From: Anaerolineaceae bacterium
GTDB lineage: Bacteria > Chloroflexota > Anaerolineae > Anaerolineales > Anaerolineaceae
Reading direction: 5' to 3'
Assembly (NCBI GenBank): GCA_003532515.1
Contig: DOEX01000102.1
Location: forward strand, 1-7,161
Length of the DNA: 7,161 nucleotides
Part shown: one piece after another, positions 1 to 5,631 of the stretch
Numbering within the stretch: the first letter of the stretch is position 1
Layout: the number at the start of each line of letters is the position of its first letter
Translations under genes and position numbers: made by a program
The notes under the pieces: model-generated
Seen by the model: the letters and a program-made list of their open reading frames with translations, nothing else
The model's database searches: none
Told to the model about the DNA's origin: nothing

Positions 1-138
1 GAGGATAACCGGGCAACCCCTGTTCCGTCGAAATCAGGACTGATCTCAACTGTCTCCAAAGCGAACGGATATTTCCTGATCCCCCGCGACCAGGAAGGGC
101 TTGCTTCAGGCGAAAAAATCAACGTGATTCGATTGTGA
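1..138 (+). CDS. moeA: MoeA, molybdopterin molybdenumtransferase (C-terminal fragment)
   Basis: Only the last 45 codons and the TGA stop are present; the gene begins left of the window. The translated tail has the pattern of MoeA domain IV, the small C-terminal beta-barrel: a Ser/Gly-rich strand (SGLISTVSKANGYFLIP) followed by an acidic turn, a 'G-x-x-x-G-E-K-I-N-V' strand and termination soon after. In the family, MoeA inserts molybdate or tungstate into adenylylated molybdopterin. The stop codon sits inside the ribosome-binding site of the next gene (GAGG at 137-140), so the two are surely cotranscribed. The next gene is also a MoeA, so this is a tandem pair, and this copy ends without the extra PBP-like domain of its neighbour. 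The active-site part is outside the window, so activity cannot be judged. Confidence 0.8.
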   Translation, partial: EDNRATPVPSKSGLISTVSKANGYFLIPRDQEGLASGEKINVIRL

Positions 139-144
139 GGTCCT

Positions 145-2055
145 ATGGCGTTTAAGTACTTGAGCAATATTCCTCTTGCAGACGCGCGAAGTCTGTTTCT
201 TGAAGCCTTGATTTCTGCAGGTTTACGCTCAGAAACAGAAAATATCAAAACTGTTGATGCAAACCACCGCATCGCAGCAAAGGCAGTTTATGCACAACTA
301 AGCGCTCCGCACTACAATTCCTGCGCCATGGACGGAATCGCCCTGAATGCCAGCCTGAGCTATGGCGCCACTGATACACGTCCCATAACACTTCAAGAAG
401 GTCAATTTCGTTGGGTAAATACCGGCGACCCATTACCGGCGGAATGTGATGCAGTGGTCATGGTTGAAGATGTGATCGAAGTCGACAATGGTGCAATTCA
501 GCTGTTCGCGGCAGCGGTTCCCTGGCAGCACATTCGCCAAATTGGAGAAGACATAGCACAAGGGGACATGATCATTCCCAGCTACACCGAAATTACTCCC
601 GCAATCCAGGGTGCCATGCTGGCAGCTGGTGTTTTGGACATCGAGGTGATCAAGAAACCAGTTGTGGCTGTGATCCCAACTGGTAACGAGCTAGTTTCGC
701 CGCAAGCTGACCCCCAGGAAGGGAACATCATCGAGTTTAACTCCACAATCATCAAAGGCATGCTCCAGGATTGGGGCTGTGAAGCAGTGGTTTACCCAAT
801 TGTCCGCGATGAACCTGACCTGATAACAGAAGCTGTGCGCAACGCCTCTGAAAATTGCGATTTTGTATTACTCAATGCAGGCTCTTCAGCTGGAAAAAAA
901 GATTATTCAGTCGATGCGATCGGTGAAATTGGTGAGGTGGTTTTGCACGGCGTCGCCATTCGACCCGGTAAACCAGTTGTTCTCGGATTTGCCAGTAAGG
1001 ACCGAAAAGTGGTACCTTTGGTTGGTTTACCCGGTTACCCGGTCTCGGCTATTTTGGTGATGGAAGAATTAATTCGACCGGCCATGAATCTTCTAATAAA
1101 GAGAGACGACCAAGCAAAACCTTTGGTAGAAGCAACCGTTTCAAGGCGTCTAACCTCATCCTTAAAGTACCTTGAGTTTATTCGTGCCAGGGTAGGAAAT
1201 GTCAACGGTAAATTAGTAGCAGTCCCACTCAACCGTGGTGCTGGTGTGGTGAGTTCATTTGTGAAAGCTGATGGCATTATTGAGGTGCCTCAAAATACAG
1301 AAGGCTACGAAGCCGGTGAAAAAGTGCCAGTAAGTTTAGTGAGAAAAATGAAAGATATTGACAAAACCTTGGTGATCACAGGCAGCCACGATCCATTGAT
1401 CGATGAGTTGATCGACCTGATGAAGATGAAATGGCTCGACAGCCAGGTGGTGTCCTCACACGTTGGTAGTCTGGGTGGTTTGATGGCGCTCAAACGTGGT
1501 GAATCTCACCTGGGCGGCACCCACTTGCTCGATGAAGAGACCGGCGAGTATAACAAGAGTTACGTCCGGCGTTACTTCCCCGAGGGTGGTGTCAAGCTGA
1601 TAAACTGTGTATATCGCAGCCAGGGCTTGATGGTTGCCAATGGTAATCCCCTTAATATTGCATCAATATCAGACCTGGAGAGAGTGAATTACGTCAACCG
1701 ACAGAAAGGATCCGGAACGAGGATTTTGCTGGATTACCTGCTGAAGCAAAACAATCTCGAATCAGCGCAGATCAAGGGCTATGAACGAGAAGAGATCACA
1801 CATACAGCTGTTGCTGCAGCAGTCGCAAGCGGAACTGCAGACGCTGGCATGGGCATATTGGCGGCAGCAAAGATCTATGACCTGGGCTTTATTCCCTTGG
1901 TCCATGAGCAATATGACTTGCTGGTTGCTGAGAAGACCCTTGCACATCCAGAATTTAAACGTCTTTTAGCAGTGATGCAAAGCGATGAGTTTTCTCAGCG
2001 GCTTGAAAAGTTGGGTGGATATCAGTTAAATAACCCTGGAGAGGTAAACTTATGA
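145..2055 (+). CDS. moeA: MoeA fused to a C-terminal periplasmic-binding-protein-like domain
   Basis: This 636-aa protein is much longer than ordinary MoeA (about 400 aa). Residues 1-400 are MoeA: SCAMDGIA at 59-66, TGDPLPAECDAVV at 93-105, IGEDIAQGD at 133-141, the MoCF-binding core with PTGNEL at 178-183, NAGSSAGKKDY at 244-254, RPGKPVV at 273-279, GLPGYPVSA at 294-302, then domain IV to about 400. Residues 408-630 match the PBP-like domain (Pfam PF12727 type) found fused to MoeA or to HTH regulators: GSHD at 413-416, GSLGGLMALKRGESHLGGTH at 441-460, KGSGTR at 521-526 and ASGTADAGMGI at 561-571. No signal peptide is seen, so the PBP domain is cytoplasmic. Differences from common MoeA consensus are N for D in TGDEL, AGSS for GGVS, and Y for N in LPGNP; the Asp of the final DY and of AMDG are kept. 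The start ATG has GAGG four bases upstream. The family role is metal insertion into adenylylated pterin; oxyanion or cofactor sensing by the PBP domain is inference. Confidence 0.93.
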   Translation: MAFKYLSNIPLADARSLFLEALISAGLRSETENIKTVDANHRIAAKAVYAQLSAPHYNSCAMDGIALNASLSYGATDTRPITLQEGQFRWVNTGDPLPAECDAVVMVEDVIEVDNGAIQLFAAAVPWQHIRQIGEDIAQGDMIIPSYTEITPAIQGAMLAAGVLDIEVIKKPVVAVIPTGNELVSPQADPQEGNIIEFNSTIIKGMLQDWGCEAVVYPIVRDEPDLITEAVRNASENCDFVLLNAGSSAGKKDYSVDAIGEIGEVVLHGVAIRPGKPVVLGFASKDRKVVPLVGLPGYPVSAILVMEELIRPAMNLLIKRDDQAKPLVEATVSRRLTSSLKYLEFIRARVGNVNGKLVAVPLNRGAGVVSSFVKADGIIEVPQNTEGYEAGEKVPVSLVRKMKDIDKTLVITGSHDPLIDELIDLMKMKWLDSQVVSSHVGSLGGLMALKRGESHLGGTHLLDEETGEYNKSYVRRYFPEGGVKLINCVYRSQGLMVANGNPLNIASISDLERVNYVNRQKGSGTRILLDYLLKQNNLESAQIKGYEREEITHTAVAAAVASGTADAGMGILAAAKIYDLGFIPLVHEQYDLLVAEKTLAHPEFKRLLAVMQSDEFSQRLEKLGGYQLNNPGEVNL

Positions 2056-2534
2056 AAATGACCCACTTGGACGAAAATGGTCGTGCAATAATGGTAGATA
2101 TCAGCCAAAAATTCTCCACTGAACGTGTAGCCGTCGCCTCAGGCACAGTCAAAATGCAGGCTGAGACGCTGGAGTTAATTCGCTCAGGAGAAGTAAAAAA
2201 AGGTGATGTACTGGCAGTGGCTCGCGTTGCGGGTATCATGGCCGCCAAGAAAACAGCAGAGCTAATCCCGCTTTGTCATCCCCTGCCGCTTACTTCTGCA
2301 AAGGTCGAATTTGAGTTCGTTGACGAAACTATGCTGAAAATTATCGCTGAAACGAAAACCACCTATACTACTGGCGTCGAAATGGAAGCGTTGACTGCTG
2401 TGAGTGTAGCCGCGCTTACAATCTACGACATGTGCAAGGCAGTAGACCGTGGCATGGTGATTGGTGAAATCAAGCTTGAAAAAAAGAGCGGGGGTCAATC
2501 TGGGGAATTCAACCGGGAGGAATACACCTTTTGA
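2052..2534 (+). CDS. moaC: MoaC, cyclic pyranopterin monophosphate synthase
   Basis: This 160-aa protein has the usual length of MoaC and all its main motifs: MVDISQKFSTERVAVASG at 14-31, KKGDVLAVARVAGIMAAKKT at 49-68, the LCHPLPLT loop at 74-81, GVEMEALTAVSVAALTIYDM at 108-127 and CKAVDRGM at 128-135. The residues matching the catalytic set known from E. coli MoaC are present: His76, Asp126 and Lys129, plus the lysine pair at 49-50. MoaC converts 3',8-cyclo-7,8-dihydro-GTP, the product of MoaA, into cyclic pyranopterin monophosphate in the cytoplasm. The ATG overlaps the stop of the preceding gene as ATGA, with a strong GGAGAGG seven bases upstream, so translation is probably coupled. Its own stop overlaps the TTG start of moaA. 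Confidence 0.97.
   Translation: MKMTHLDENGRAIMVDISQKFSTERVAVASGTVKMQAETLELIRSGEVKKGDVLAVARVAGIMAAKKTAELIPLCHPLPLTSAKVEFEFVDETMLKIIAETKTTYTTGVEMEALTAVSVAALTIYDMCKAVDRGMVIGEIKLEKKSGGQSGEFNREEYTF
2515..2533 (+). promoter_or_regulatory. Ribosome-binding site and TTG start of moaA
   Basis: GGGAGGA at 2515-2521 lies nine bases before TTG at 2531-2533. The TTG shares two bases with the TGA stop of moaC (TTGA). The Shine-Dalgarno strength, and the fact that the MoaA N-terminus (KDSFGRQIDYLRLS) aligns with the family from this point, decide the rare start codon. The site lies inside the moaC reading frame. Confidence 0.8.
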
Positions 2535-3478
2535 AAGATTCATTTGGAAGGCAGATTGACTATCTGCGTCTTTCTTTAACAGAGCGCTGTACTTTGCGTT
2601 GTACCTATTGCCGCGTTGACGAGGGTTTATGCCCTAAGAGCGAGGAATTGAGCGCAGAAGATTTGATCCTGCTCGCCGAAGTCTGCGTTGAACTGGGCAT
2701 TGAACGTATCCGCCTAACTGGTGGCGAGCCATTGCTGCGTAAAGATTTGCTGCAGATTATCAGGGGCATTGCAGCCTTGCCTGGCTTGAAGGATCTATCG
2801 ATGACCACCAATGCGCAGATGCTGGCAGAGATGGCAGGTAACCTAAAAGAAGCTGGGTTGAAGCGTTTGAATATCAGTATGGATACATTCAAACCAGACC
2901 TTTTTAAAGAACTAACAGGCGGCAGTTTACAGAAAGTATTGGATGGCATCCAGGCGGCGATTGCAGCCGGGTTTGACCCAATCAAGGTTAACGTCGTGCT
3001 CATGCGGGGTGTGAATGATGGCGAAGTGGACGATTTTATTGCTCTGACTGCTAAACACAAAATTGATGTGCGTTTCATTGAATATATGCCCATCGGTTCA
3101 GGCAATGGCAGCGACAAGTTGCGGTTGAACAACCAGGAACTGATCGCAGCCAGACCCTGGCTAAAACCGCTTCCGCCCAGGTTGCATGGTCAGCCTTCGT
3201 CGGATTACACTTTCGATGGTGCTTTAGGGCGGGTGGGTTTTATCAGCCCGATTTCCCACGCCTTTTGCAGTGATTGCAACCGAATCCGCATCATGAGTGA
3301 CGGCTCGTTGCGGACCTGCCTTGGCAGAGATGATGAGATCTCCTTACGCGAGGCATTGACAAATGGGAAGGATGCCCTAAAGCAGGTGATTCATCAGGCG
3401 ATTTTGGATAAACCAAGATGTCACCTCTTTAACCAGGAAGTTTTAGAACAACGCAACATGAGCAGGATCGGAGGCTAG
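2531..3478 (+). CDS. moaA: MoaA, radical SAM GTP 3',8-cyclase
   Basis: This 315-aa protein is close to the usual MoaA length. The radical SAM cluster motif is Cys20-x3-Cys24-x2-Cys27 (ERCTLRCTYCR). The SAM-binding GGEP follows at 64-67 within IRLTGGEPLLRKDL. RLNISMDT at 112-119 and the VNVVLMRGVND stretch at 153-163 complete the TIM-barrel signature, with RFIEYMPIG at 181-189. The C-terminal second Fe-S cluster ligands are Cys246, Cys249 and Cys263 (FCSDCNR, then RTCL). The protein ends in SRIGG; the terminal Gly-Gly tail is a known feature needed for MoaA activity. MoaA rearranges GTP to 3',8-cyclo-7,8-dihydro-GTP, which MoaC then uses. Translation begins at a TTG overlapping the moaC stop, and the next gene begins directly after its TAG. 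It is oxygen sensitive by chemistry, in keeping with an anaerobic host. Confidence 0.97.
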   Translation: MKDSFGRQIDYLRLSLTERCTLRCTYCRVDEGLCPKSEELSAEDLILLAEVCVELGIERIRLTGGEPLLRKDLLQIIRGIAALPGLKDLSMTTNAQMLAEMAGNLKEAGLKRLNISMDTFKPDLFKELTGGSLQKVLDGIQAAIAAGFDPIKVNVVLMRGVNDGEVDDFIALTAKHKIDVRFIEYMPIGSGNGSDKLRLNNQELIAARPWLKPLPPRLHGQPSSDYTFDGALGRVGFISPISHAFCSDCNRIRIMSDGSLRTCLGRDDEISLREALTNGKDALKQVIHQAILDKPRCHLFNQEVLEQRNMSRIGG

Positions 3479-4396
3479 ATGGGTAAGGTAATTTCTGTTA
3501 ATATCAGCGAAAGAAAAGGCACTATTAAACATCCTGTTGAGCAAATAGAATTGAAAATTAATCATGGGATTGTTAATGATGCTCATGCGGGTGATTGGCA
3601 TCGTCAGGTCAGCCTGTTGGATTTGAGTAGCTTTGACAAGATGCACAACCGGGCTTCTGTCGAGTTAAAACCAGGCATATTTGCTGAAAACATCACCACC
3701 GAAGGTGTCGATCTGTGGCATCTGCCGATAGGCACCCGCCTGGAAATCGGTGAGACTTTACTAGAGATCACCCAAATAGGTAAAGAGTGCCACAGGCACT
3801 GCCAGGTTTTTCAGCAGGTTGGCGATTGCGTCATGCCTCGGGAGGGCATTTTTGTGAAAGTAATCAAAGAAGGCACAGTGAGGGCGGGGCAAGACATAAA
3901 AATTATTCCTATAGTGCGCGTAGCCATATTAACTGTCAGCGATAAAGGCTCGACTGGGGAAAGGGCGGATCTGTCAGGTCCGGCACTGGCAGAAGCACTT
4001 CAGGGCAAGGCTATTGTGATGATGCAGGAGATTGTTCCGGATGATTTTGAGCAGATCAAGGATAAACTGATTGAGTATGCCGAGCAAGGATTGGACCTGG
4101 TCTTTACAACAGGCGGAACGGGTTTTGCGCCCAGGGATAACACACCCGAAGCTACCATGGCAGTGGTTGAACGCCCAACTCCTGGAATCGTTGAGGCAAT
4201 TCGCGCACAAAGCATGAAGTTCACGCCCTTTGCTATGCTGTCCCGGGCAAGCGCCGGCATTCGTGGCAAGACACTGATCATCAACTTTCCCGGCAGTCCT
4301 AAAGCAGCAGTGGAATGTTTGGAAGTCTTCTTACCCGTGATGAATCACGCCGTGGAGACACTTCGTGGGGATGCTTGCGAATGCGCCCGACCCTAA
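3479..4396 (+). CDS. mogA: MOSC domain-MogA fusion (molybdopterin adenylyltransferase)
   Basis: This 305-aa two-domain protein starts immediately after the moaA stop, with GGAGG at 3470-3474. Residues 1-143 form a MOSC domain: HAGDWHRQVSLLD at 36-48, GIFAENITTEG at 66-76, LPIGTRLEIG at 82-91, the conserved cysteine in IGKECHRHC (Cys104) and EGIFVKV at 122-128. Residues 146-305 are a MogA/MoaB-type domain: AILTVSDKGSTGERADLSGP at 149-168, TTGGTGFAPRDNTPEAT at 210-226, IRGKTLIINFPGSPKA at 261-276 and FLPVMNHAVETLRG at 284-297. MogA adenylylates molybdopterin to prepare it for MoeA. Small MOSC proteins are thought to handle sulfur or bind cofactor, and the MOSC part here resembles the short stand-alone type. 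Fusion suggests that cofactor or sulfur handling is physically coupled to adenylylation (inference). It is the last gene of the moe-moa unit. Confidence 0.93.
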   Translation: MGKVISVNISERKGTIKHPVEQIELKINHGIVNDAHAGDWHRQVSLLDLSSFDKMHNRASVELKPGIFAENITTEGVDLWHLPIGTRLEIGETLLEITQIGKECHRHCQVFQQVGDCVMPREGIFVKVIKEGTVRAGQDIKIIPIVRVAILTVSDKGSTGERADLSGPALAEALQGKAIVMMQEIVPDDFEQIKDKLIEYAEQGLDLVFTTGGTGFAPRDNTPEATMAVVERPTPGIVEAIRAQSMKFTPFAMLSRASAGIRGKTLIINFPGSPKAAVECLEVFLPVMNHAVETLRGDACECARP

Positions 4397-4554
4397 GCAA
4401 GATAGGATTTCGAAAAGGCAATTGGTTTCGTAGGTTGAAAAAAGACCGCTTGGGAAATTGAAATGTGGTAGCCTGGCATGGTCTATTGCAAAGCTGCATG
4501 ACATCACTCTGACAAAAATGGTAGACGAAAAAACGGGTTTTAGATCCTGATTTA

Positions 4555-4569
4555 TCCCACGGTTTGGGA
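4555..4569. repeat. Inverted repeat TCCCA-N5-TGGGA
   Basis: TCCCA, spacer CGGTT, TGGGA is a perfect 5+5 inverted repeat with the same 5-5-5 layout as the repeat at 4644-4658. It is about 110 bp upstream of the -35 hexamer, so if it is an operator it would be a distal one. It is the weakest match of the three related elements and may be chance. Confidence 0.3.
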
Positions 4570-4616
4570 ACAGTCCTTACCTGACTGTATTCGTTGCAAA
4601 GAGTGTAGGGTTTTTT
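4570..4616 (+). terminator. Possible terminator/attenuator with alternative hairpins
   Basis: ACAGTC (4570-4575), spacer CTTACCT, GACTGT (4583-4588) is a perfect 6-bp stem. A competing helix pairs CCTTAC (4575-4580) with GTAGGG (4605-4610), includes one U-G wobble, continues inward with ACT/AGT (4584-4586 with 4602-4604) past a 3-nt bulge, and is followed at once by T6 (4611-4616). The second helix has the shape of an intrinsic terminator, though weak. The two structures are mutually exclusive because they share bases 4575-4580 and 4584-4586. It could end readthrough from the moa operon or act in a leader RNA. Confidence 0.3.
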
Positions 4617-4643
4617 AGATAGCATTCTTAGGTGTCTGACAAG

Positions 4644-4658
4644 TTCCAGTGATTGGAA
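4644..4658. promoter_or_regulatory. Candidate operator, inverted repeat TTCCA-N5-TGGAA
   Basis: TTCCA, spacer GTGAT, TGGAA is a perfect 5+5 inverted repeat, 22 bp upstream of the -35 hexamer of the tup promoter. TTCC-N7-GGAA recurs exactly at 4716-4730 just downstream of the -10. The position and pairing suggest a transcription-factor site; the factor is unknown. Confidence 0.4.
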
Positions 4659-4669
4659 ATTGACAATTT
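4657..4669. repeat. 13-bp palindrome AAATTG-A-CAATTT
   Basis: This perfect 6+1+6 palindrome overlaps the last two bases of the inverted repeat at 4644-4658 and lies 11 bp upstream of the palindrome holding the -35 box. It contains a TTGACA (4660-4665), but no good -10 follows at 16-18 bp. It is a possible regulator site, and AT-rich palindromes also arise by chance. Confidence 0.3.
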
Positions 4670-4680
4670 GCTTGGTTTGC

Positions 4681-4693
4681 TTGACATAGTCAA
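4681..4693. promoter_or_regulatory. Palindrome over the -35 box (TTGAC-ATA-GTCAA)
   Basis: This perfect 5+3+5 inverted repeat begins on the -35 hexamer. A protein bound here would block RNA polymerase, so it is a candidate repressor operator for tup. It is followed by a second overlapping symmetric word, CAAT-A-ATTG (4691-4699). The half-site TTGAC is also the -35 consensus, so part of the symmetry may be incidental. Confidence 0.35.
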
Positions 4694-4707
4694 TAATTGA
4701 GTATAAT
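4681..4707 (+). promoter_or_regulatory. Promoter of tupABC
   Basis: A consensus -35 TTGACA (4681-4686) and a consensus -10 TATAAT (4702-4707) are separated by 15 bp, short of the optimal 17. Transcription would start near 4714, giving a leader of about 34 nt before the tupA ATG. The -35 hexamer lies within the palindrome TTGAC-ATA-GTCAA (4681-4693). A perfect-hexamer promoter with a short spacer and an overlapping palindrome is typical of a regulated rather than a constitutive promoter (inference). Confidence 0.7.
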
Positions 4708-4715
4708 CGTGTAAA

Positions 4716-4730
4716 TTCCTGAAAAAGGAA
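4716..4730. promoter_or_regulatory. Inverted repeat TTCCT-N5-AGGAA at the tup transcription start
   Basis: TTCCT, spacer GAAAA, AGGAA is a perfect 5+5 inverted repeat, beginning within a few bases of the predicted +1. As DNA it shares TTCC-N7-GGAA with the repeat at 4644-4658, centre to centre 72 bp. As RNA it would be a small 5'-end hairpin that could protect the transcript. The sequence cannot separate these two readings. Confidence 0.4.
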
Positions 4731-4747
4731 AAACTATGTGAGGTAAT

Positions 4748-5575
4748 ATGAAATCTAATAATCCAAGAAACATCCTTATCCTGACCGTTATTTCCATTCT
4801 TTTACTTTCTGCTGTTGGTTGTGCCCAGGAACCAGTGAACAAAGTGATCCGCATGTCCACGACCACTTCTGTAAATGACTCTGGTCTTATGGCTTACTTG
4901 CAGCCTGAGTTCGAAAAAGCGACTGGTTACACGCTCGAAATTACTTCTGCTGGAACCGGAGCGGCTATCGAAAAAGGTCGTATGGGCGATGCTGATATAT
5001 TGCTCGTCCACTCAAAATCAGCTGAAGAAGAATTCATCGCTGAAGGTTTCGAAGAGGTACGCGTTCCTTTTATGTACAACTTCTTTGTCATCGTTGGACC
5101 TGCTGACGATCCTGCTGGTGTTGCCGGCTCCGCGACAGCTGCTGAAGCTTTCCAGAAAATCGCTGACACTGGCTCACTCTTCATCTCTCGTGGTGATGAC
5201 AGCGGAACCAACAATAAGGAAAACGCAATCTGGAAGTCGATCGAGCGCGATCCGGCTGGACAAACTTGGTACGAAAGTGTCGGACAGGGAATGGGACAGA
5301 CCCTGACTATCGCTAACGAAAAACAAGCTTACACACTCTCTGACAAAGCCACCTTCCTGGCACATGATAACTCCCTGGTAATGCACCTGGAAGAAACCGA
5401 TGACATGAAGAATACCTATTCGATGATCATCGTTTCCGCTAAGCGTTTTGCCGAATCCAATGTTGAAGGCGCCCAGGCTTTTGTTGACTGGATCAAGACA
5501 GAACAAGCCCGGAAAATGATTGCAGAATACGGTGTTGCCGAATATGGTGAGCCTCTCTTCTTCAATCTCGACTAA
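4748..5575 (+). CDS. tupA: TupA, tungstate-binding lipoprotein of ABC transporter
   Basis: This 275-aa protein has an N-terminal lipoprotein signal peptide: a short polar/basic start, a hydrophobic run at 9-22 and a lipobox ending VGC with Cys25 as the lipidated residue. The mature protein has the TupA hallmarks: MSTTTSVNDSGLM at 36-48 (the TTTS oxyanion-binding turn), SAGTGAAIEKGRMGDADILL at 67-86, FISRGDDSGTN at 145-155, WYESVGQGMGQTL at 174-186 and YTLSDKATFLA at 195-205. This pattern fits TupA rather than ModA or WtpA, so the expected ligand is tungstate, possibly with molybdate as a secondary ligand. It would be anchored outside the membrane and deliver the oxyanion to TupB. GAGG (4740-4743) lies four bases before the ATG. 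A strong hairpin after the stop probably stabilises the tupA message relative to tupBC. Confidence 0.93.
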   Translation: MKSNNPRNILILTVISILLLSAVGCAQEPVNKVIRMSTTTSVNDSGLMAYLQPEFEKATGYTLEITSAGTGAAIEKGRMGDADILLVHSKSAEEEFIAEGFEEVRVPFMYNFFVIVGPADDPAGVAGSATAAEAFQKIADTGSLFISRGDDSGTNNKENAIWKSIERDPAGQTWYESVGQGMGQTLTIANEKQAYTLSDKATFLAHDNSLVMHLEETDDMKNTYSMIIVSAKRFAESNVEGAQAFVDWIKTEQARKMIAEYGVAEYGEPLFFNLD

Positions 5576-5589
5576 GCCTTTATAATAAC

Positions 5590-5630
5590 CGTCGGAAGGG
5601 CAGAAATGCCCTTCCGGAGACGATTTTTTT
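5590..5630 (+). terminator. Intercistronic attenuator hairpin tupA-tupB
   Basis: CGGAAGGGCA (5593-5602), loop GAAA, TGCCCTTCCG (5607-5616) is a perfect 10-bp GC-rich stem with a GNRA-type loop. CGT (5590-5592) can extend it with ACG (5620-5622) across a 3-nt bulge. A T7 tract (5624-5630) follows seven bases after the main stem. The layout is that of a partial intrinsic terminator or mRNA-stabilising hairpin. The 3' arm ends on the first base of the tupB Shine-Dalgarno, and the T tract runs into the TTG start. Confidence 0.75.
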
Positions 5631-5631
5631 G
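5615..5631 (+). promoter_or_regulatory. Ribosome-binding site and TTG start of tupB
   Basis: CGGAG (5615-5619) lies nine bases before TTG (5629-5631). Its first bases are paired in the hairpin ending at 5616, so ribosome access may depend on the folding of that hairpin. No ATG or GTG in frame gives a better match to the family N-terminus. Confidence 0.65.

Larger units (their letters stand above)
4397..4747. other. 351-bp intergenic region between moa and tup operons
   Basis: No convincing coding sequence lies here. It is AT-rich and holds several short perfect inverted repeats, one T6 tract and a consensus-like promoter close to tupA; these are listed separately. Other weak symmetric elements are TGCA-AAGC-TGCA (4487-4498), AGACC/GGTCT arms (4443-4447 and 4480-4484), AAAAC-GG-GTTTT (4530-4541) and TGTC-T-GACA (4633-4641). 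An 8-bp direct repeat TTGCAAAG occurs at 4486-4493 and 4594-4601. I did not find the conserved pieces of the Moco riboswitch. No strong intrinsic terminator follows directly on the MOSC-mogA stop. Confidence 0.7.

Noticed and set aside
2605..3132. Minus-strand open reading frame of 175 codons inside moaA
   Set aside because: It is antisense to the radical SAM barrel of moaA, with a composition typical of a reverse-frame shadow and no family features.
4299..4625. Minus-strand open reading frame of 108 codons spanning the end of MOSC-mogA and the gap
   Set aside because: It lies partly antisense to a clear gene, has no recognisable motif and no convincing ribosome-binding site; the rest covers the inverted-repeat region.
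4660..4665. Alternative -35 TTGACA upstream of tupA
   Set aside because: No acceptable -10 hexamer lies 16-18 bp downstream (4682-4689 reads TGACATAG); the TTGACA/TATAAT pair at 4681-4707 is far better.
4736..4741. Minimal start-stop upstream ORF (ATG TGA) overlapping the tupA Shine-Dalgarno
   Set aside because: It lacks its own ribosome-binding site, and the bases are explained by the GTGAGG ribosome-binding site; most likely coincidence.
4397..4747. Moco/tungsten-cofactor riboswitch in the gap before tupA
   Set aside because: I looked for the conserved paired segments and tetraloop-receptor-like pieces of Moco RNA and did not see them; only short isolated stems are present. A covariance-model search would settle it.
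4748..5575. Assignment of the binding protein as ModA or WtpA
   Set aside because: The TTTS turn, SRGDDSGT, GQGMGQTL and the YTLSDKATFLA segment fit TupA; the accompanying ATPase also lacks the TOBE domain usual in ModC.
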